DNA from: Pontiella desulfatans
GTDB lineage: Bacteria > Verrucomicrobiota > Kiritimatiellia > Kiritimatiellales > Pontiellaceae
Direction: 5' to 3'
Assembly (NCBI RefSeq): GCF_900890425.1
Contig: NZ_CAAHFG010000001.1
Coordinates: 1,116,001 to 1,180,000, forward strand
DNA length: 64,000 bases
Shown: positions 54,564 through 63,987 of the stretch, piece by piece
Position numbering within the stretch: position 1 is the stretch's first letter
Layout of the letters: each line of letters opens with the position of its first letter
Made by a program: the position numbers and the translations under genes
The notes under the pieces: model-generated
What the model was told of the DNA's origin: nothing
Databases searched by the model: none
The model's input: the letters and a program-made list of their open reading frames with translations, nothing else

Positions 54564-55574
54564 ATGAATGGTCTCGAACGAACCCTTCGATTTATCCGCA
54601 ACGAACCCGTGGATCGTCCGCCGTTTCATCCGATCATCATGCGCTGGGCCGCGCAGTATGCCGCCGTGCCGTACAAATCGTTCTGCCTGGATCCCCGCGA
54701 AAAATGCCACGCGATGATTGCCTGCGCGGATGATTTCGACCTCGACTGGGTCACGGTCATGTCCGATCCCTATGCAGAGGCATCGGCCTTTGGCATCGAA
54801 GTCGAGTATCCTGAGAACGACCTGCCCAAGGATACGGGTGGACACCTCGCCAGTCAGGAAGCTGTGCCTGGCCTGCAACCCTACCGGGTGGAAGACCACG
54901 CCCGCCTGGTGGGTCGCGTGAAAGAAATCGAGACCTTCAAGGAACAGGTCGGCGATCGTCTCTTTATCGTGGGTTGGGTGGAGGGGCCTGTTGCGGAATA
55001 TGCGGACATTCGTGGATTGACGCCCGCGGCAATGGATATGATGGATGATCCCGACATAGTCGCCGCGGCCTTCGATGTGATTGTCGAGAGCGCCCTGCCT
55101 TTCATCACCGCACAGGTAAACGCGGGCGCACACTGCATCGGCATCGGCGACGCCTTCTGCTCCCAGATCGGCCCCGGCCTCTATCGATCCCTCGCCTTTG
55201 AACGGGAAAAGCGGATGGTGGATCATATCCATGCACTGGGTGCCCTGGCCAAGCTCCATATTTGCGGCAACACATCGGCGCTGCTGCCTGACATGATCCG
55301 GACTGGAGCGGATATCATCGACATTGATCATCTGGTGCCAACGATGGCCGATGCCGCCAGGCTTCTTGCCCCCGGCCAGGTTTTCTGTGGGAAGAGCGAT
55401 CCGGTCGCCGATATTCAGGATGGCACTCCGGAGCAGATTACCGCGGTCTCATGCGAAAGCCACTCGCAGGCACTGGGCCGCTGCATTGTTTCGGCCGGTT
55501 GTGAAATCACGCCGGGCACCTCCAACGCCAACATGCGCCATTTTCGCGCAATGGCAGACCGGGTGATCCGATGA
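54564..55574 (+). CDS. Uroporphyrinogen decarboxylase-like (URO-D superfamily) protein
   Basis: The protein is 336 aa with no signal peptide, so it is cytoplasmic. The start at 54564 follows GGAG at 9 nt. MNGLERTLRFIRNEPVDRPP is the usual opening of the URO-D/cobalamin-dependent methyltransferase superfamily. AKLHICGNTSALLPDMIRTG and FCGKSDPV are conserved positions; the HxCG could bind zinc as in MtaA-type methyltransferases. It is unlikely to make heme, since it lies inside a glycan operon and no other heme genes are near. A role in handling methylated sugars is possible but not shown. Confidence 0.8.
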   Translation: MNGLERTLRFIRNEPVDRPPFHPIIMRWAAQYAAVPYKSFCLDPREKCHAMIACADDFDLDWVTVMSDPYAEASAFGIEVEYPENDLPKDTGGHLASQEAVPGLQPYRVEDHARLVGRVKEIETFKEQVGDRLFIVGWVEGPVAEYADIRGLTPAAMDMMDDPDIVAAAFDVIVESALPFITAQVNAGAHCIGIGDAFCSQIGPGLYRSLAFEREKRMVDHIHALGALAKLHICGNTSALLPDMIRTGADIIDIDHLVPTMADAARLLAPGQVFCGKSDPVADIQDGTPEQITAVSCESHSQALGRCIVSAGCEITPGTSNANMRHFRAMADRVIR

Positions 55575-55627
55575 CGTATAAGAAAGATATCCCTGCCTTG
55601 GGTAACGATTGGAAAGGCGTAGAAAAA

Positions 55628-58024
55628 ATGATGAATCGTAGGTTTGTGGTTTTAACTGCCATACTGGCCTTTGCGGGTGGTGCTGTTTGGGCGGAGGGTT
55701 CAGTGCCAAACCGGATCCATGTGGCCGTGGATGGCCACGATGGAAATCCCGGCACGGAAACCCAGCCGGTGGCAACGTTGCACAAGGCGAAGGAGCTTGC
55801 GCGGGAACGGCAGGCGAGCGACCAGCCCAGTCCGCTCGAAGTGGTTGTCGGGGGCGGAGTCTATTATCTGGAGAAGCCTCTGATTTTGTCGCCGGAAGAC
55901 AGCGGCAGCTTCATCTATCCCATCACCTATCGCGCCGCGGACAACGAGGAGGTGGTCCTTCGCGGGGGCAGGGTGGTTTCCGGCTGGGAAAAATGGAAAG
56001 ACGGGATTTACAAAACCAACCTTAAGGAACAGGGGCTGGGCAGGCTCCGGTTCCATCAGCTGTTCTATAAAAGCGCAACCTCCAAAAAGGCGACCGCAAA
56101 GCGCCAGGTTCTTGCGCGGCATCCGAATCGTGACCCGAAGCACCCGCGCACGGGCGGCTATCTCTATACGCCGGAGCAGGCGAAAGAGGGGTGCCGCCAA
56201 CTGCTTTATACCGAAGGCGATATTCCGTGGGGTGATTGGGGCGATGTTTCGCAGGCCGAAATCGTGTCGCCCTATGGCGGCTGGTATTTTGCCATCACAC
56301 CGGTCTGGAATGTGAACCGGGAGGAAAACACCGTTGGCTTCCGCCCGATCCGCAAGCCCATCGAAAAAATGAACCGCTTCTTTGTTCAAAATGTGTTGGA
56401 TGCCCTCGATGCGCCGGGCGAGTGGTTCCTGGACTATAAAAAGGGCGATTTATATTTCTATCCGCCCGCCGGGCAGATTGAAGCCGGGCAGGTGATCGTG
56501 CCCGTGATGGATCATGTAATCGAGTTGAAGGGAACCATTCCTTATCCGCACAAGGGTCTAAGCATAACCTACCAGGGGCAGCTCGAGGATTGCCCGCGGA
56601 GCGATGTGCCGATGGCGCCGGTTTCCTTCATCACGCTTAAGGGGTTCACGATCGAATGTGCGTGGCAGGACGCGATCCGGATGACCGGGGCAAGGCATTG
56701 CCGCGTGGTGAATTGCAGGATCACCAACGCGGGCAACGTGGGCGTGAATATCGGAGGGATCACGTCGGCCTATGAAGAGGTCGGGACCCCCCGGGTCAAA
56801 GAGGCAACGGGCTATGCAACGGTTGGCGCGGGCGCGGGTGGCCAGTCGCTTTGGTCCAATGATCCGGGAAAAAGCTGCCAGGTGGTGGGCTGCGATATCT
56901 GGGAGACCGGCTGCGAAGGAATCGTGCTGCTGGGTTCGGACAACCTGGCCGAGAACAACCACATCCATGACATTGGCCTCTACGCCAAGGACTGCCCCGG
57001 CATCAACCTGCTGGGTGAGCGCAACGTGGCCCGGAAAAACACCATCCACGACCTGCCGCGCTGCGCGATCTTCTTCAAGGGCATGGAGAATGTGATGGAA
57101 TTCAACGACATCCACAATGTGGTGCTGGAGACCAAGGATATGGGTGCCATCCGCTCGGTGCACCGCAATAGATATCTCGGCGGCGACATCATTCGATTCA
57201 ATCGCATTTTCGATGTTCCGGGCTATGGTTTCATGGCGGGCCAGCTCCGGCCGGACACCTTCATGACCTATGGAGTATACCTCGACGACTACACCTCCAA
57301 TGTGAAAGTGCAGGGCAACATCATCGTCAATGCCGGCCGCAGCGGGATTATGGTTCACGGCGGCAACAATGTCCTGTTCGAAAACAACATTGTCTACAAC
57401 CCGATGGGCTTCCCTTCGGAATTTTCGCCCATTGCGCCAAAAAGCGAAGCCGCCAAAGCCAAGGCCAGGGCCAGAGGTCCCGGAGAGAAGACCATTTTCA
57501 GGAACAACATTACCCGGAACAATATCATGGTCTCTTCCATGAAGGGCGCCACCATTCCCTATCGCTTTGCCCGGCCTGAATTCTGGGGAAGGCGCAAGGC
57601 CTACTTTTCAAACAACCTGTTTTACAACCTGCAAAAACCGGATGCGCCCATGGGCGTGGTGTTGGCCGACAAGAAGGCGTTGAGCTGGGAGCAGTGGCTG
57701 GACTTCGGCATGGAGGATGGTTCCGTTTTCGGCGATCCCGGATTCGTGGATATCAACAACCGGCGGTTTGAACTGAAGGAGGATTCCCCGGCGTGGGCGC
57801 TTGGGTTCAAGGCGATTCCGGTGGATGAAATCGGGTGTTATCCAAGTCCGGAGCGTGCGAGTTGGCCGCTCAAGCCCAATCTGAAACGCTTCCGCGAAAA
57901 ACCCGTCGTGAAAACCATCAGCGGCGATCCGCGCCCCGCTTCCAGAGTCTGGTTCAATGTGGAATTCATTGATGTCTCCAAGACAGGGGGGATCGGTTGG
58001 TCGGAAGAGAAGGCCAAGGAGTAG
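55628..58024 (+). CDS. Secreted right-handed parallel beta-helix protein, GH141-like
   Basis: The protein is 798 aa from 55628; ATGs at 55571 and 55631 are alternatives. The chosen start fits the signal peptide MNRRFVVLTAILAFAGGAVWA. The mature protein opens with IHVAVDGHDGNPGTETQPVA and later WEKWKDGIYKTNL, as in GH141-type and related beta-helix enzymes. Many PbH1 rungs follow (CRVVNCRITNAGNVGVNIGG, VVGCDIWETGCEGIVLLGSD, AENNHIHDIG). GH141 includes alpha-L-fucosidase and xylanase activities; catalytic residues could not be assigned here. A related beta-helix opening ends the partial protein at 1-2060. Confidence 0.8.
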   Translation: MMNRRFVVLTAILAFAGGAVWAEGSVPNRIHVAVDGHDGNPGTETQPVATLHKAKELARERQASDQPSPLEVVVGGGVYYLEKPLILSPEDSGSFIYPITYRAADNEEVVLRGGRVVSGWEKWKDGIYKTNLKEQGLGRLRFHQLFYKSATSKKATAKRQVLARHPNRDPKHPRTGGYLYTPEQAKEGCRQLLYTEGDIPWGDWGDVSQAEIVSPYGGWYFAITPVWNVNREENTVGFRPIRKPIEKMNRFFVQNVLDALDAPGEWFLDYKKGDLYFYPPAGQIEAGQVIVPVMDHVIELKGTIPYPHKGLSITYQGQLEDCPRSDVPMAPVSFITLKGFTIECAWQDAIRMTGARHCRVVNCRITNAGNVGVNIGGITSAYEEVGTPRVKEATGYATVGAGAGGQSLWSNDPGKSCQVVGCDIWETGCEGIVLLGSDNLAENNHIHDIGLYAKDCPGINLLGERNVARKNTIHDLPRCAIFFKGMENVMEFNDIHNVVLETKDMGAIRSVHRNRYLGGDIIRFNRIFDVPGYGFMAGQLRPDTFMTYGVYLDDYTSNVKVQGNIIVNAGRSGIMVHGGNNVLFENNIVYNPMGFPSEFSPIAPKSEAAKAKARARGPGEKTIFRNNITRNNIMVSSMKGATIPYRFARPEFWGRRKAYFSNNLFYNLQKPDAPMGVVLADKKALSWEQWLDFGMEDGSVFGDPGFVDINNRRFELKEDSPAWALGFKAIPVDEIGCYPSPERASWPLKPNLKRFREKPVVKTISGDPRPASRVWFNVEFIDVSKTGGIGWSEEKAKE

Positions 58025-58026
58025 GG

Positions 58027-59778
58027 ATGCATTTCAATAGACCGGGGAAGAAGATTTTCAATCCGATGTTTTTCGTTGCGGCTTTTGCCGGCTTGGCCGG
58101 TGCATCGAACGTGGGCGTGGTCGAAGATCCGCATGCACGCATCACGGATGAGGCTCCGAGCCGGTGGGTCGTGCAGTGGACGGCTCCAAAATACTATGCC
58201 GCTCCGGTCGAACTGGATCTTCGCCGTGTGCATTACAATATGCGGTGGCGGAAAGTTGAATCGGCGGACGGCAAGGCCGAGCTGGTTAAGAGCTTGTTGA
58301 AAGGCAGCGAGGACACCCTTGCGGCGTTTCGAATCGGCACGGATGTCAAGGCTGGCGATGCATTCCGCTTCGCGATTACGGCGATGGGGTCGCGCTTTAG
58401 CGGCGTAACGACTGTTTTAGGGCTGGCTGCCAACAACGAAGAGCAGGGGCTGGTGGGGCTCACAATGCATCCGGGGCCGGCGAATGGATTGCAAATCATT
58501 GCGCGGCCCGGCCTGCAAAGTGACGGGCGTGTCCGCGTGGTGCTGCTGCCGGTCGATGCGCTGGGCTATCCGGCTCAATTCAGCACACCCTTGTCCGTGG
58601 CTGTGTGTTTGGGTGAAGAGCAGCTCTGGGAAGGGGAGGTTCAATCTGCGGAGCAGGTCTGTCTGGACGTTCCCGACCTTAACGTCGTGCGGCTCACCGC
58701 AAAAAGCACGATGGGTAATGTTGTGTCCAATCCAATCTGGCCGGAAGCCTCCCGCGGCCGAATCGCTGCTTTTGGCGACATGCACTGGCATACGGATCTT
58801 TCCAGCGATGCCACCCGGGGCATTGATGAGGGGCTGGCCGCCGCACGCGACTATTTCAACAACGACTTTTCCATTCCAACCGACCACGCGCCCGAAGACG
58901 ACAAGTGGGCGGAGACGGTGAAGGCCTGCGACCGTTTCAACGAACCCGGTCGCTTTGCCACGGTCTATGGATGGGAACGCTCCAGCGCCAAGGGGCACGT
59001 CAACTTTTACTTCACCGACCCGGACCATCCGCTGAATCCGGACAACTTCCCGTATCCCAAGGAGCCGGAGACATACATCGAAAAAATACCGTATAAGGAT
59101 TTTGTGGCCATTCCCCACCACACCAATTCCCGTGGTCGGATCAAGAATGGAAAGCATGCCTTCAGCGCATATCCGTGGGGCGAGCCGATGGATGAATATC
59201 TCCGCAGCATCGAAATCATGCAGACGCGCGGGAACTACGAACGTGAGGATTCGCCGGAGAGCTGGCGAACCGATGGCCATAACAATGGTTCAAGCGCCCT
59301 GGTTGCTTTAGCGATGGGGCACAAGCTCGGCTTCGTCGGCGGCACCGACAACCATAAGGGCTGGCCCTGCGTGACCCGGAACAGCGGACGCATCTATGCC
59401 GGCATGTGGACGAAACGCCGCGACCGCCAGGAAATCTACAACGCATTGCATGACCGCCATACCTGGGCCTGCTGGGATACGCGCGCCATTGTGCTGTTCG
59501 AAATCGATTCGGCCATGCAGGGCGATGAGTTGGAGCTGGAAAAACCCCGGAAGCTTTCCGCCCGTATCAAGCTGTCGGCGGAAGCGCCGCTCGATGTCCT
59601 TGAAATCGTGACCAAAAACGGCCGCGCCATTGCGACGGAGATTCCGGACGGCGCGCTCGATATCGATACAACGGTCGATTTGGGCATGGTTGAAGAAAGC
59701 ACTTTTTTCTATCTGCGCGCCAGGCAGGCCAACGGTGCCCTGGTTTACGCCTCGCCGATATTCGTGACCGCGAGATAG
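58027..59778 (+). CDS. DUF3604 / PHP-like secreted protein
   Basis: The protein is 583 aa. The start at 58027 is 2 nt after the upstream stop, with AAGGAG at good distance. A hydrophobic N-terminus (FFVAAFAGLAGA) suggests export. The second half matches DUF3604: FGDMHWHTDLSSDATRGIDE (His-x-His metal site), DYFNNDFSIPTDHAPEDDKW, TVYGWERSSAKGHVNFYF, AIPHHTNSRGRIKN, and GFVGGTDNHKGWPC. The first ~250 residues are a beta-rich region of unknown kind. The PHP-like fold predicts a metal-dependent hydrolase. The reaction is unknown, but the family is common in sulfatase-rich loci. Confidence 0.85.
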   Translation: MHFNRPGKKIFNPMFFVAAFAGLAGASNVGVVEDPHARITDEAPSRWVVQWTAPKYYAAPVELDLRRVHYNMRWRKVESADGKAELVKSLLKGSEDTLAAFRIGTDVKAGDAFRFAITAMGSRFSGVTTVLGLAANNEEQGLVGLTMHPGPANGLQIIARPGLQSDGRVRVVLLPVDALGYPAQFSTPLSVAVCLGEEQLWEGEVQSAEQVCLDVPDLNVVRLTAKSTMGNVVSNPIWPEASRGRIAAFGDMHWHTDLSSDATRGIDEGLAAARDYFNNDFSIPTDHAPEDDKWAETVKACDRFNEPGRFATVYGWERSSAKGHVNFYFTDPDHPLNPDNFPYPKEPETYIEKIPYKDFVAIPHHTNSRGRIKNGKHAFSAYPWGEPMDEYLRSIEIMQTRGNYEREDSPESWRTDGHNNGSSALVALAMGHKLGFVGGTDNHKGWPCVTRNSGRIYAGMWTKRRDRQEIYNALHDRHTWACWDTRAIVLFEIDSAMQGDELELEKPRKLSARIKLSAEAPLDVLEIVTKNGRAIATEIPDGALDIDTTVDLGMVEESTFFYLRARQANGALVYASPIFVTAR

Positions 59779-59835
59779 TGCGGAAGGGTTGGATGGGAAC
59801 GGCATGAAAATTTGTTTTTAAACATGGAGGTTGGA

Positions 59836-62808
59836 GTGAAGAGTTTTTGTATAGCGATTTTAGTGGCGGCCAATGCGCATGCCGCTGATCTGATCCATGG
59901 AATCGGGGTTGAAAAGGATGAAGAGGGCGTGGCGGAGACCTATGTTTCCAAATGGATGGAGGCGGGAGCGAGCGCGGCGGGCGTGGCCTCGTTTTCGGTT
60001 ACGGGGATTTCCGGATCGGTCGGCGCGGAAACCTTTACCTACGACGTGACCGTTTCGGCTTATGGAGACAACGCTCTTCTTGGAACCCGCGGGGGCGCGG
60101 ACGATTTGCTGGGGGTTCCCGACGGTTTGAATTCGACCGAGCATTTTTCCGATGGCATGGGCGCGCGGATAGAGATTTCCAATATCAGCAATTCAAATGT
60201 TTTTTTTCATGGGTTCGTTTCTTTTGATCTAGGCGGGAATAGTACTGGAGAGGGCGTGCTTTTGAACGGCGAACCCTATATTGACCTCGCGCAAAGTCCC
60301 ACCAGAATCTTGGTCACCGAACCGGTTATGGTCTGGGAGGGGATTTCAATCGGCGTGACCCGTCTGCGCTACGTCGATTACGCGTTTTCGGATGTCCCGC
60401 CCGACCTTACGGCGCCCTCCGCGCCCTCCGGTCTTTCCGCGGCGCCGACCAATGGAATCGTGGAGTTGGAGTGGGACGACAATGTCGAACCCGATTTCGC
60501 CTCCTACCAGCTATATCGGGCCACGGATGCCAGCGACTACCGGAGGATCATGTCGGGGCTTACCGCCAGCGCCGCGTCCGACAAGGGGCTGGTCAACGGG
60601 CGCGCGTATTATTATCGGGTTGTCGCCAGGGATGGTTCAGGCAATTTCTCCTCGCCGTGCGCCGCGGTTTCCGCCACGCCCTGGGTTCCCGGCAGCGAGA
60701 GCCTTGCCGACGCGTCCGGCACGCATTTTGAGGACTATATCGGTGTGCCGGATGTCGCCGCGCTGCCCACAGATAAGATAAGCGATACAGATTGGGATGG
60801 CGAAGCCGACCTGTTGGAGTTCAAGTTGGGTTCCAATTTCGAGGACGATGCCCACCTCGGTGGCAACGCCATGCGGATCGGGGTTTCAGAAGGTACGAGC
60901 ATGTTCATCTATGAAGAACGTCGGAGTTCACCTGGCGTCTATGCAACCATCACCTATTCTTCCAACCTGGTGGATTGGACCACCAATCAGTCCCACGTCA
61001 CGGAGCTCTCCCGCGTGATCCAACCTGATGGAACCAATGAAACGGTCGAGGTGGAAATCGCGAACCCCGCGTTCGCGGATTCCAATGAGTTGTTCGTTCG
61101 GTTGCGCGTCGATGACGCGCTCTATGCTCCGCGCTTCGCCATCGAACCGTCCGGCGTCACCACCGGGGCGGTCTCCATGACCGCTGGCCAGGCCGCTCTC
61201 GATACTCATCTGGTCGAATACTATTTCGAGGCCCTCTCTCCAGGCGGACACGATTCCGGTTGGCGCCGCGACCGACTGTATGTTGATACGGGATTGGTTC
61301 CCGGCGCCGAATACGCCTATCGCGCGCGGCTTCGCCGAACGACGGTCGATGGGATTCCCGTGGCGGGAAGCGAAACGGAAGCTTCGCGCGGCGCCTCCGC
61401 CCGAACCAAATCAAGCGGTGCGCGCCCGAACATCATCGTTTTCATGGTGGACGATCTCGGCTACGAAGCGTTCGACATCCATGGCGATTCCAACCACGAT
61501 ACGCCACGTATCAGCGAAATGGCCCGCGAAGGGATTCAATTCACCCAATTCCATTCCCAGCCGCTTTGCACCCCGTCGCGCGTGGAGATTATGTCGGGCC
61601 AATACGCTCAGCGTAACTACACAAAGTTTGGAGAATACCTCCAATCCAAAAGCTTCGGGAATTTTTTTCAGGACGCGGGCTATCGCACATGCGTCGCCGG
61701 AAAATGGCAGCTTGACGATGGCGACCTCAACGGTATTCCGCGGCGGGATCCCCGCGTGCCGCACTGGCTCGGGTTCGATGAATATCTGCTCTGGCATTTC
61801 GAGTCGGCCAATGCCGGAAGTCGGCACTACAACCCCGTCCTAACTATTTCGCTCGATGCTTCGGGCATGGCCTCACAGCATCAGGCGGAATCCGATCCAG
61901 CCACCTTTCCCGCGCCCGCGTTCATCATGGTGACGAATAACTTTGCCTCCCCTCCGCAACCCCTAAGCTCCTCGGATTTCGGCCCCGATATGGTGAACCA
62001 GTTCATCAACCGCTTCGCGACGAATTCCGCGGTGGCCAACCAGCCGTTCTTTATCTATTGCCCTATGATTCTGCCGCATAATCCCTTTATCGTTCCGCCC
62101 GAAACGTTTGGATTGCCAGCTAATAACAACAATGAAAAGGCGCGCCTCATGACCCGCTATCTCGACCAACTGGTGGGCGACACGCTGGATCTGATCCGCT
62201 CCGACCCCGCGCTCGCGAAGAATACATTGGTCATCTTTACCGCCGACAATGGAACCCACCGGAGCATCACATCCAGATTCAATGGGGAAAACTTCCAGGG
62301 GGCGAAACGCGAAACGCGCGACGCCGGCAACCATGTGGCCTGCGTGGCTTGGTGGGGGGGCGACGGCGGCGGGATTCCCGTCGGCCAAATCAATACCGAT
62401 GTCGTGGATATCTCGGATATCATGGCCACGATCACGGAGTGCGCCGGGGTGCCCATCCCGCAGGACTACATCCAGGACGGCCGCAGCTTTCGTTCTCACT
62501 TGATGGGCAAGAGCCGCGATCCGCGCCGTTGGACCTACGGCCATTGGAAGCTGAAGGGCAGCGAGGACTCTAAAGTTATTCGATGGGCACGTAATCGCCA
62601 CTACTCACTCTATCACGCCGGAGGGACCGCCGACTCGGGGGCGGACAACATTGATCGCTCAGGAAACTTCTACGACGTGGTCAACGATCCCATGGAAACC
62701 GAGCCGCTGCCCGAACCCGAACCGGGAACCCGTCTCGCGGCGCTCAAAGCGGAGTTGCAGGCGGTGCTCGACCTCATGGACGCGGATACCGATAGCGGAA
62801 ACAACTAA
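59836..62808 (+). CDS. Large secreted fusion: beta-domains + FN3 + sulfatase
   Basis: The protein is 990 aa from a GTG at 59836, chosen because GGAGG lies 5 nt before it and VKSFCIAILVAANAHA is then a compact signal peptide; an ATG at 59812 is also in frame. Residues ~20-190 form an unidentified beta-rich domain. An FN3 domain follows (~residues 192-283, TAPSAPSGLSAAPTNGIVEL), then a DTDWDGEADLLEF calcium-loop-like segment and a second beta-region. The C-terminal ~460 residues are a sulfatase: RPNIIVFMVDDLGYEAFDIH, formylglycine motif C-T-P-S-R near residue 578, AGKWQLDDGD, TADNGTHRS. Most sulfatases of the window are about 450-510 aa, so this one carries roughly 530 extra N-terminal residues, perhaps for glycan binding. 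Confidence 0.85.
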   Translation: MKSFCIAILVAANAHAADLIHGIGVEKDEEGVAETYVSKWMEAGASAAGVASFSVTGISGSVGAETFTYDVTVSAYGDNALLGTRGGADDLLGVPDGLNSTEHFSDGMGARIEISNISNSNVFFHGFVSFDLGGNSTGEGVLLNGEPYIDLAQSPTRILVTEPVMVWEGISIGVTRLRYVDYAFSDVPPDLTAPSAPSGLSAAPTNGIVELEWDDNVEPDFASYQLYRATDASDYRRIMSGLTASAASDKGLVNGRAYYYRVVARDGSGNFSSPCAAVSATPWVPGSESLADASGTHFEDYIGVPDVAALPTDKISDTDWDGEADLLEFKLGSNFEDDAHLGGNAMRIGVSEGTSMFIYEERRSSPGVYATITYSSNLVDWTTNQSHVTELSRVIQPDGTNETVEVEIANPAFADSNELFVRLRVDDALYAPRFAIEPSGVTTGAVSMTAGQAALDTHLVEYYFEALSPGGHDSGWRRDRLYVDTGLVPGAEYAYRARLRRTTVDGIPVAGSETEASRGASARTKSSGARPNIIVFMVDDLGYEAFDIHGDSNHDTPRISEMAREGIQFTQFHSQPLCTPSRVEIMSGQYAQRNYTKFGEYLQSKSFGNFFQDAGYRTCVAGKWQLDDGDLNGIPRRDPRVPHWLGFDEYLLWHFESANAGSRHYNPVLTISLDASGMASQHQAESDPATFPAPAFIMVTNNFASPPQPLSSSDFGPDMVNQFINRFATNSAVANQPFFIYCPMILPHNPFIVPPETFGLPANNNNEKARLMTRYLDQLVGDTLDLIRSDPALAKNTLVIFTADNGTHRSITSRFNGENFQGAKRETRDAGNHVACVAWWGGDGGGIPVGQINTDVVDISDIMATITECAGVPIPQDYIQDGRSFRSHLMGKSRDPRRWTYGHWKLKGSEDSKVIRWARNRHYSLYHAGGTADSGADNIDRSGNFYDVVNDPMETEPLPEPEPGTRLAALKAELQAVLDLMDADTDSGNN

Positions 62809-62849
62809 TGGTGATAAGGGAGCGGAAAATGGTTCAAGGAGGAATGGGT

Positions 62850-63905
62850 ATGGCCAGGTTGTTTGAGCGGGGGTTGAGTTTCGCGTTTATGATCGCATTG
62901 GTGGTCCGCGCGGAGGAACCGTTGGATCTCGGTGCTCGAATGCAGCCGGTTCCTCGCGCGGCGGTTTTCCAGGACGAGGGGTGGTTCACGTGGGGTGGCT
63001 CTATGGTGCAAGGCGATGACGGGCGATATTATCTCTGCTATTCGCGTTGGCCCTATGACGTTCAGATGAAGGGATGGATCACCCATTCGCAGATTGCCTG
63101 CGCCGTTGCCGACCATCCGCTGGGGCCGTATCGATTCAGCCACAAGGTGCTGGAAGGGCGGGGGGATGGATTTTTCGATGCTACCATGGTTCACAATCCC
63201 CATATCCATAAATTCGACGGCACCTATTATCTCTACTACATCGGTGCGACGGCGCAGCCTAAGTTCGAGGCCACGCGAAGGACGCAACGGATCGGCGTGG
63301 CGACCGCGCCATCCATCCATGGTCCATGGAAGCGGCTCGACAAGCCATTGCTCGATGTCAGTCCCGATTCCTTCGACAGCCAGTTCACAACGAATCCATC
63401 GGTGGTGGAGCACAACGGGCGCTACGTCATGCTCTACAAATGCCTCGGGAAAAACAAAAAGGTGTTCCATGGCGTCGCCTTTTCCGATTCGCCCACCGGG
63501 CCGTTCAAGAAACATGGGCAGCCGATCTTTACCCACGAAACCCATCCATTCCCGGCGGAGGATCCCTTCATCTTTCCGTATCATGGAAAGCTGCATGCTA
63601 TTTTATCCGACCATGCCGTCTTCACCGGAATCAAGCAGGCGCTTTGCCTGTTTACCTCAGAGAATGGAATCGATTGGGAGCCGGCGGTAATCCCGCTTAT
63701 TTCCGACCGGACGGTTACGTGGGAAGATGGAACGCAGGAAAAGCTGGCCGACCTCGAACGCCCCCAGATCTACTTCGGCGCGGACGGCGAACCCATGGTG
63801 CTGTTTTGCGCGGCCACCCATGTGAAGCGCGCCCCCGGCAACACCTTCAATATTCATATTCCATTAAACAGGGGGCTTCTGCTAAATCCTGAGGAACACG
63901 AATAG
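62850..63905 (+). CDS. Secreted GH43/GH117-like beta-propeller glycoside hydrolase
   Basis: The protein is 351 aa. The start at 62850 follows AAGGAGG at 7 nt and gives the signal peptide ARLFERGLSFAFMIALVVRA; earlier ATGs at 62808 and 62829 are alternatives. The body shows the five-bladed propeller pattern of clan GH-F-like families: WGGSMVQGDDGRYYLCYSRW, MVHNPHIHKFDGTYYLYYIG, FTTNPSVVEHNGRYVMLYK, FPAEDPFIFPYHGKLHAIL. Acidic residues at blade starts could be catalytic. Activity cannot be assigned; GH43 and GH117 act on arabinose-, xylose- or 3,6-anhydrogalactose-containing glycans. It is the last gene of the plus-strand array. Confidence 0.75.
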   Translation: MARLFERGLSFAFMIALVVRAEEPLDLGARMQPVPRAAVFQDEGWFTWGGSMVQGDDGRYYLCYSRWPYDVQMKGWITHSQIACAVADHPLGPYRFSHKVLEGRGDGFFDATMVHNPHIHKFDGTYYLYYIGATAQPKFEATRRTQRIGVATAPSIHGPWKRLDKPLLDVSPDSFDSQFTTNPSVVEHNGRYVMLYKCLGKNKKVFHGVAFSDSPTGPFKKHGQPIFTHETHPFPAEDPFIFPYHGKLHAILSDHAVFTGIKQALCLFTSENGIDWEPAVIPLISDRTVTWEDGTQEKLADLERPQIYFGADGEPMVLFCAATHVKRAPGNTFNIHIPLNRGLLLNPEEHE

Positions 63906-63918
63906 CCGAACGCAATGT

Positions 63919-63987
63919 GTAGCACCGAATCTCAATTCGGGGCTCCCTGTGCGAAGGAAAGAACGTCGGATCGGAGTCCGGCGCTAC
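63919..63987. repeat. REP-like unit, related to the tandem repeat at 24797
   Basis: GTAGC and GCTAC bound a 69-nt unit containing CCGAAT/ATTCGG and CGGATCGGAGTCCG inverted repeats. The layout (GTAGC, hairpin, spacer, GGATCGGA-type hairpin) matches the 80-nt units at 24797-24956. It follows the last gene of the array and may also act as a transcript end. Nothing else is seen from 63906 to the window end. Confidence 0.6.
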
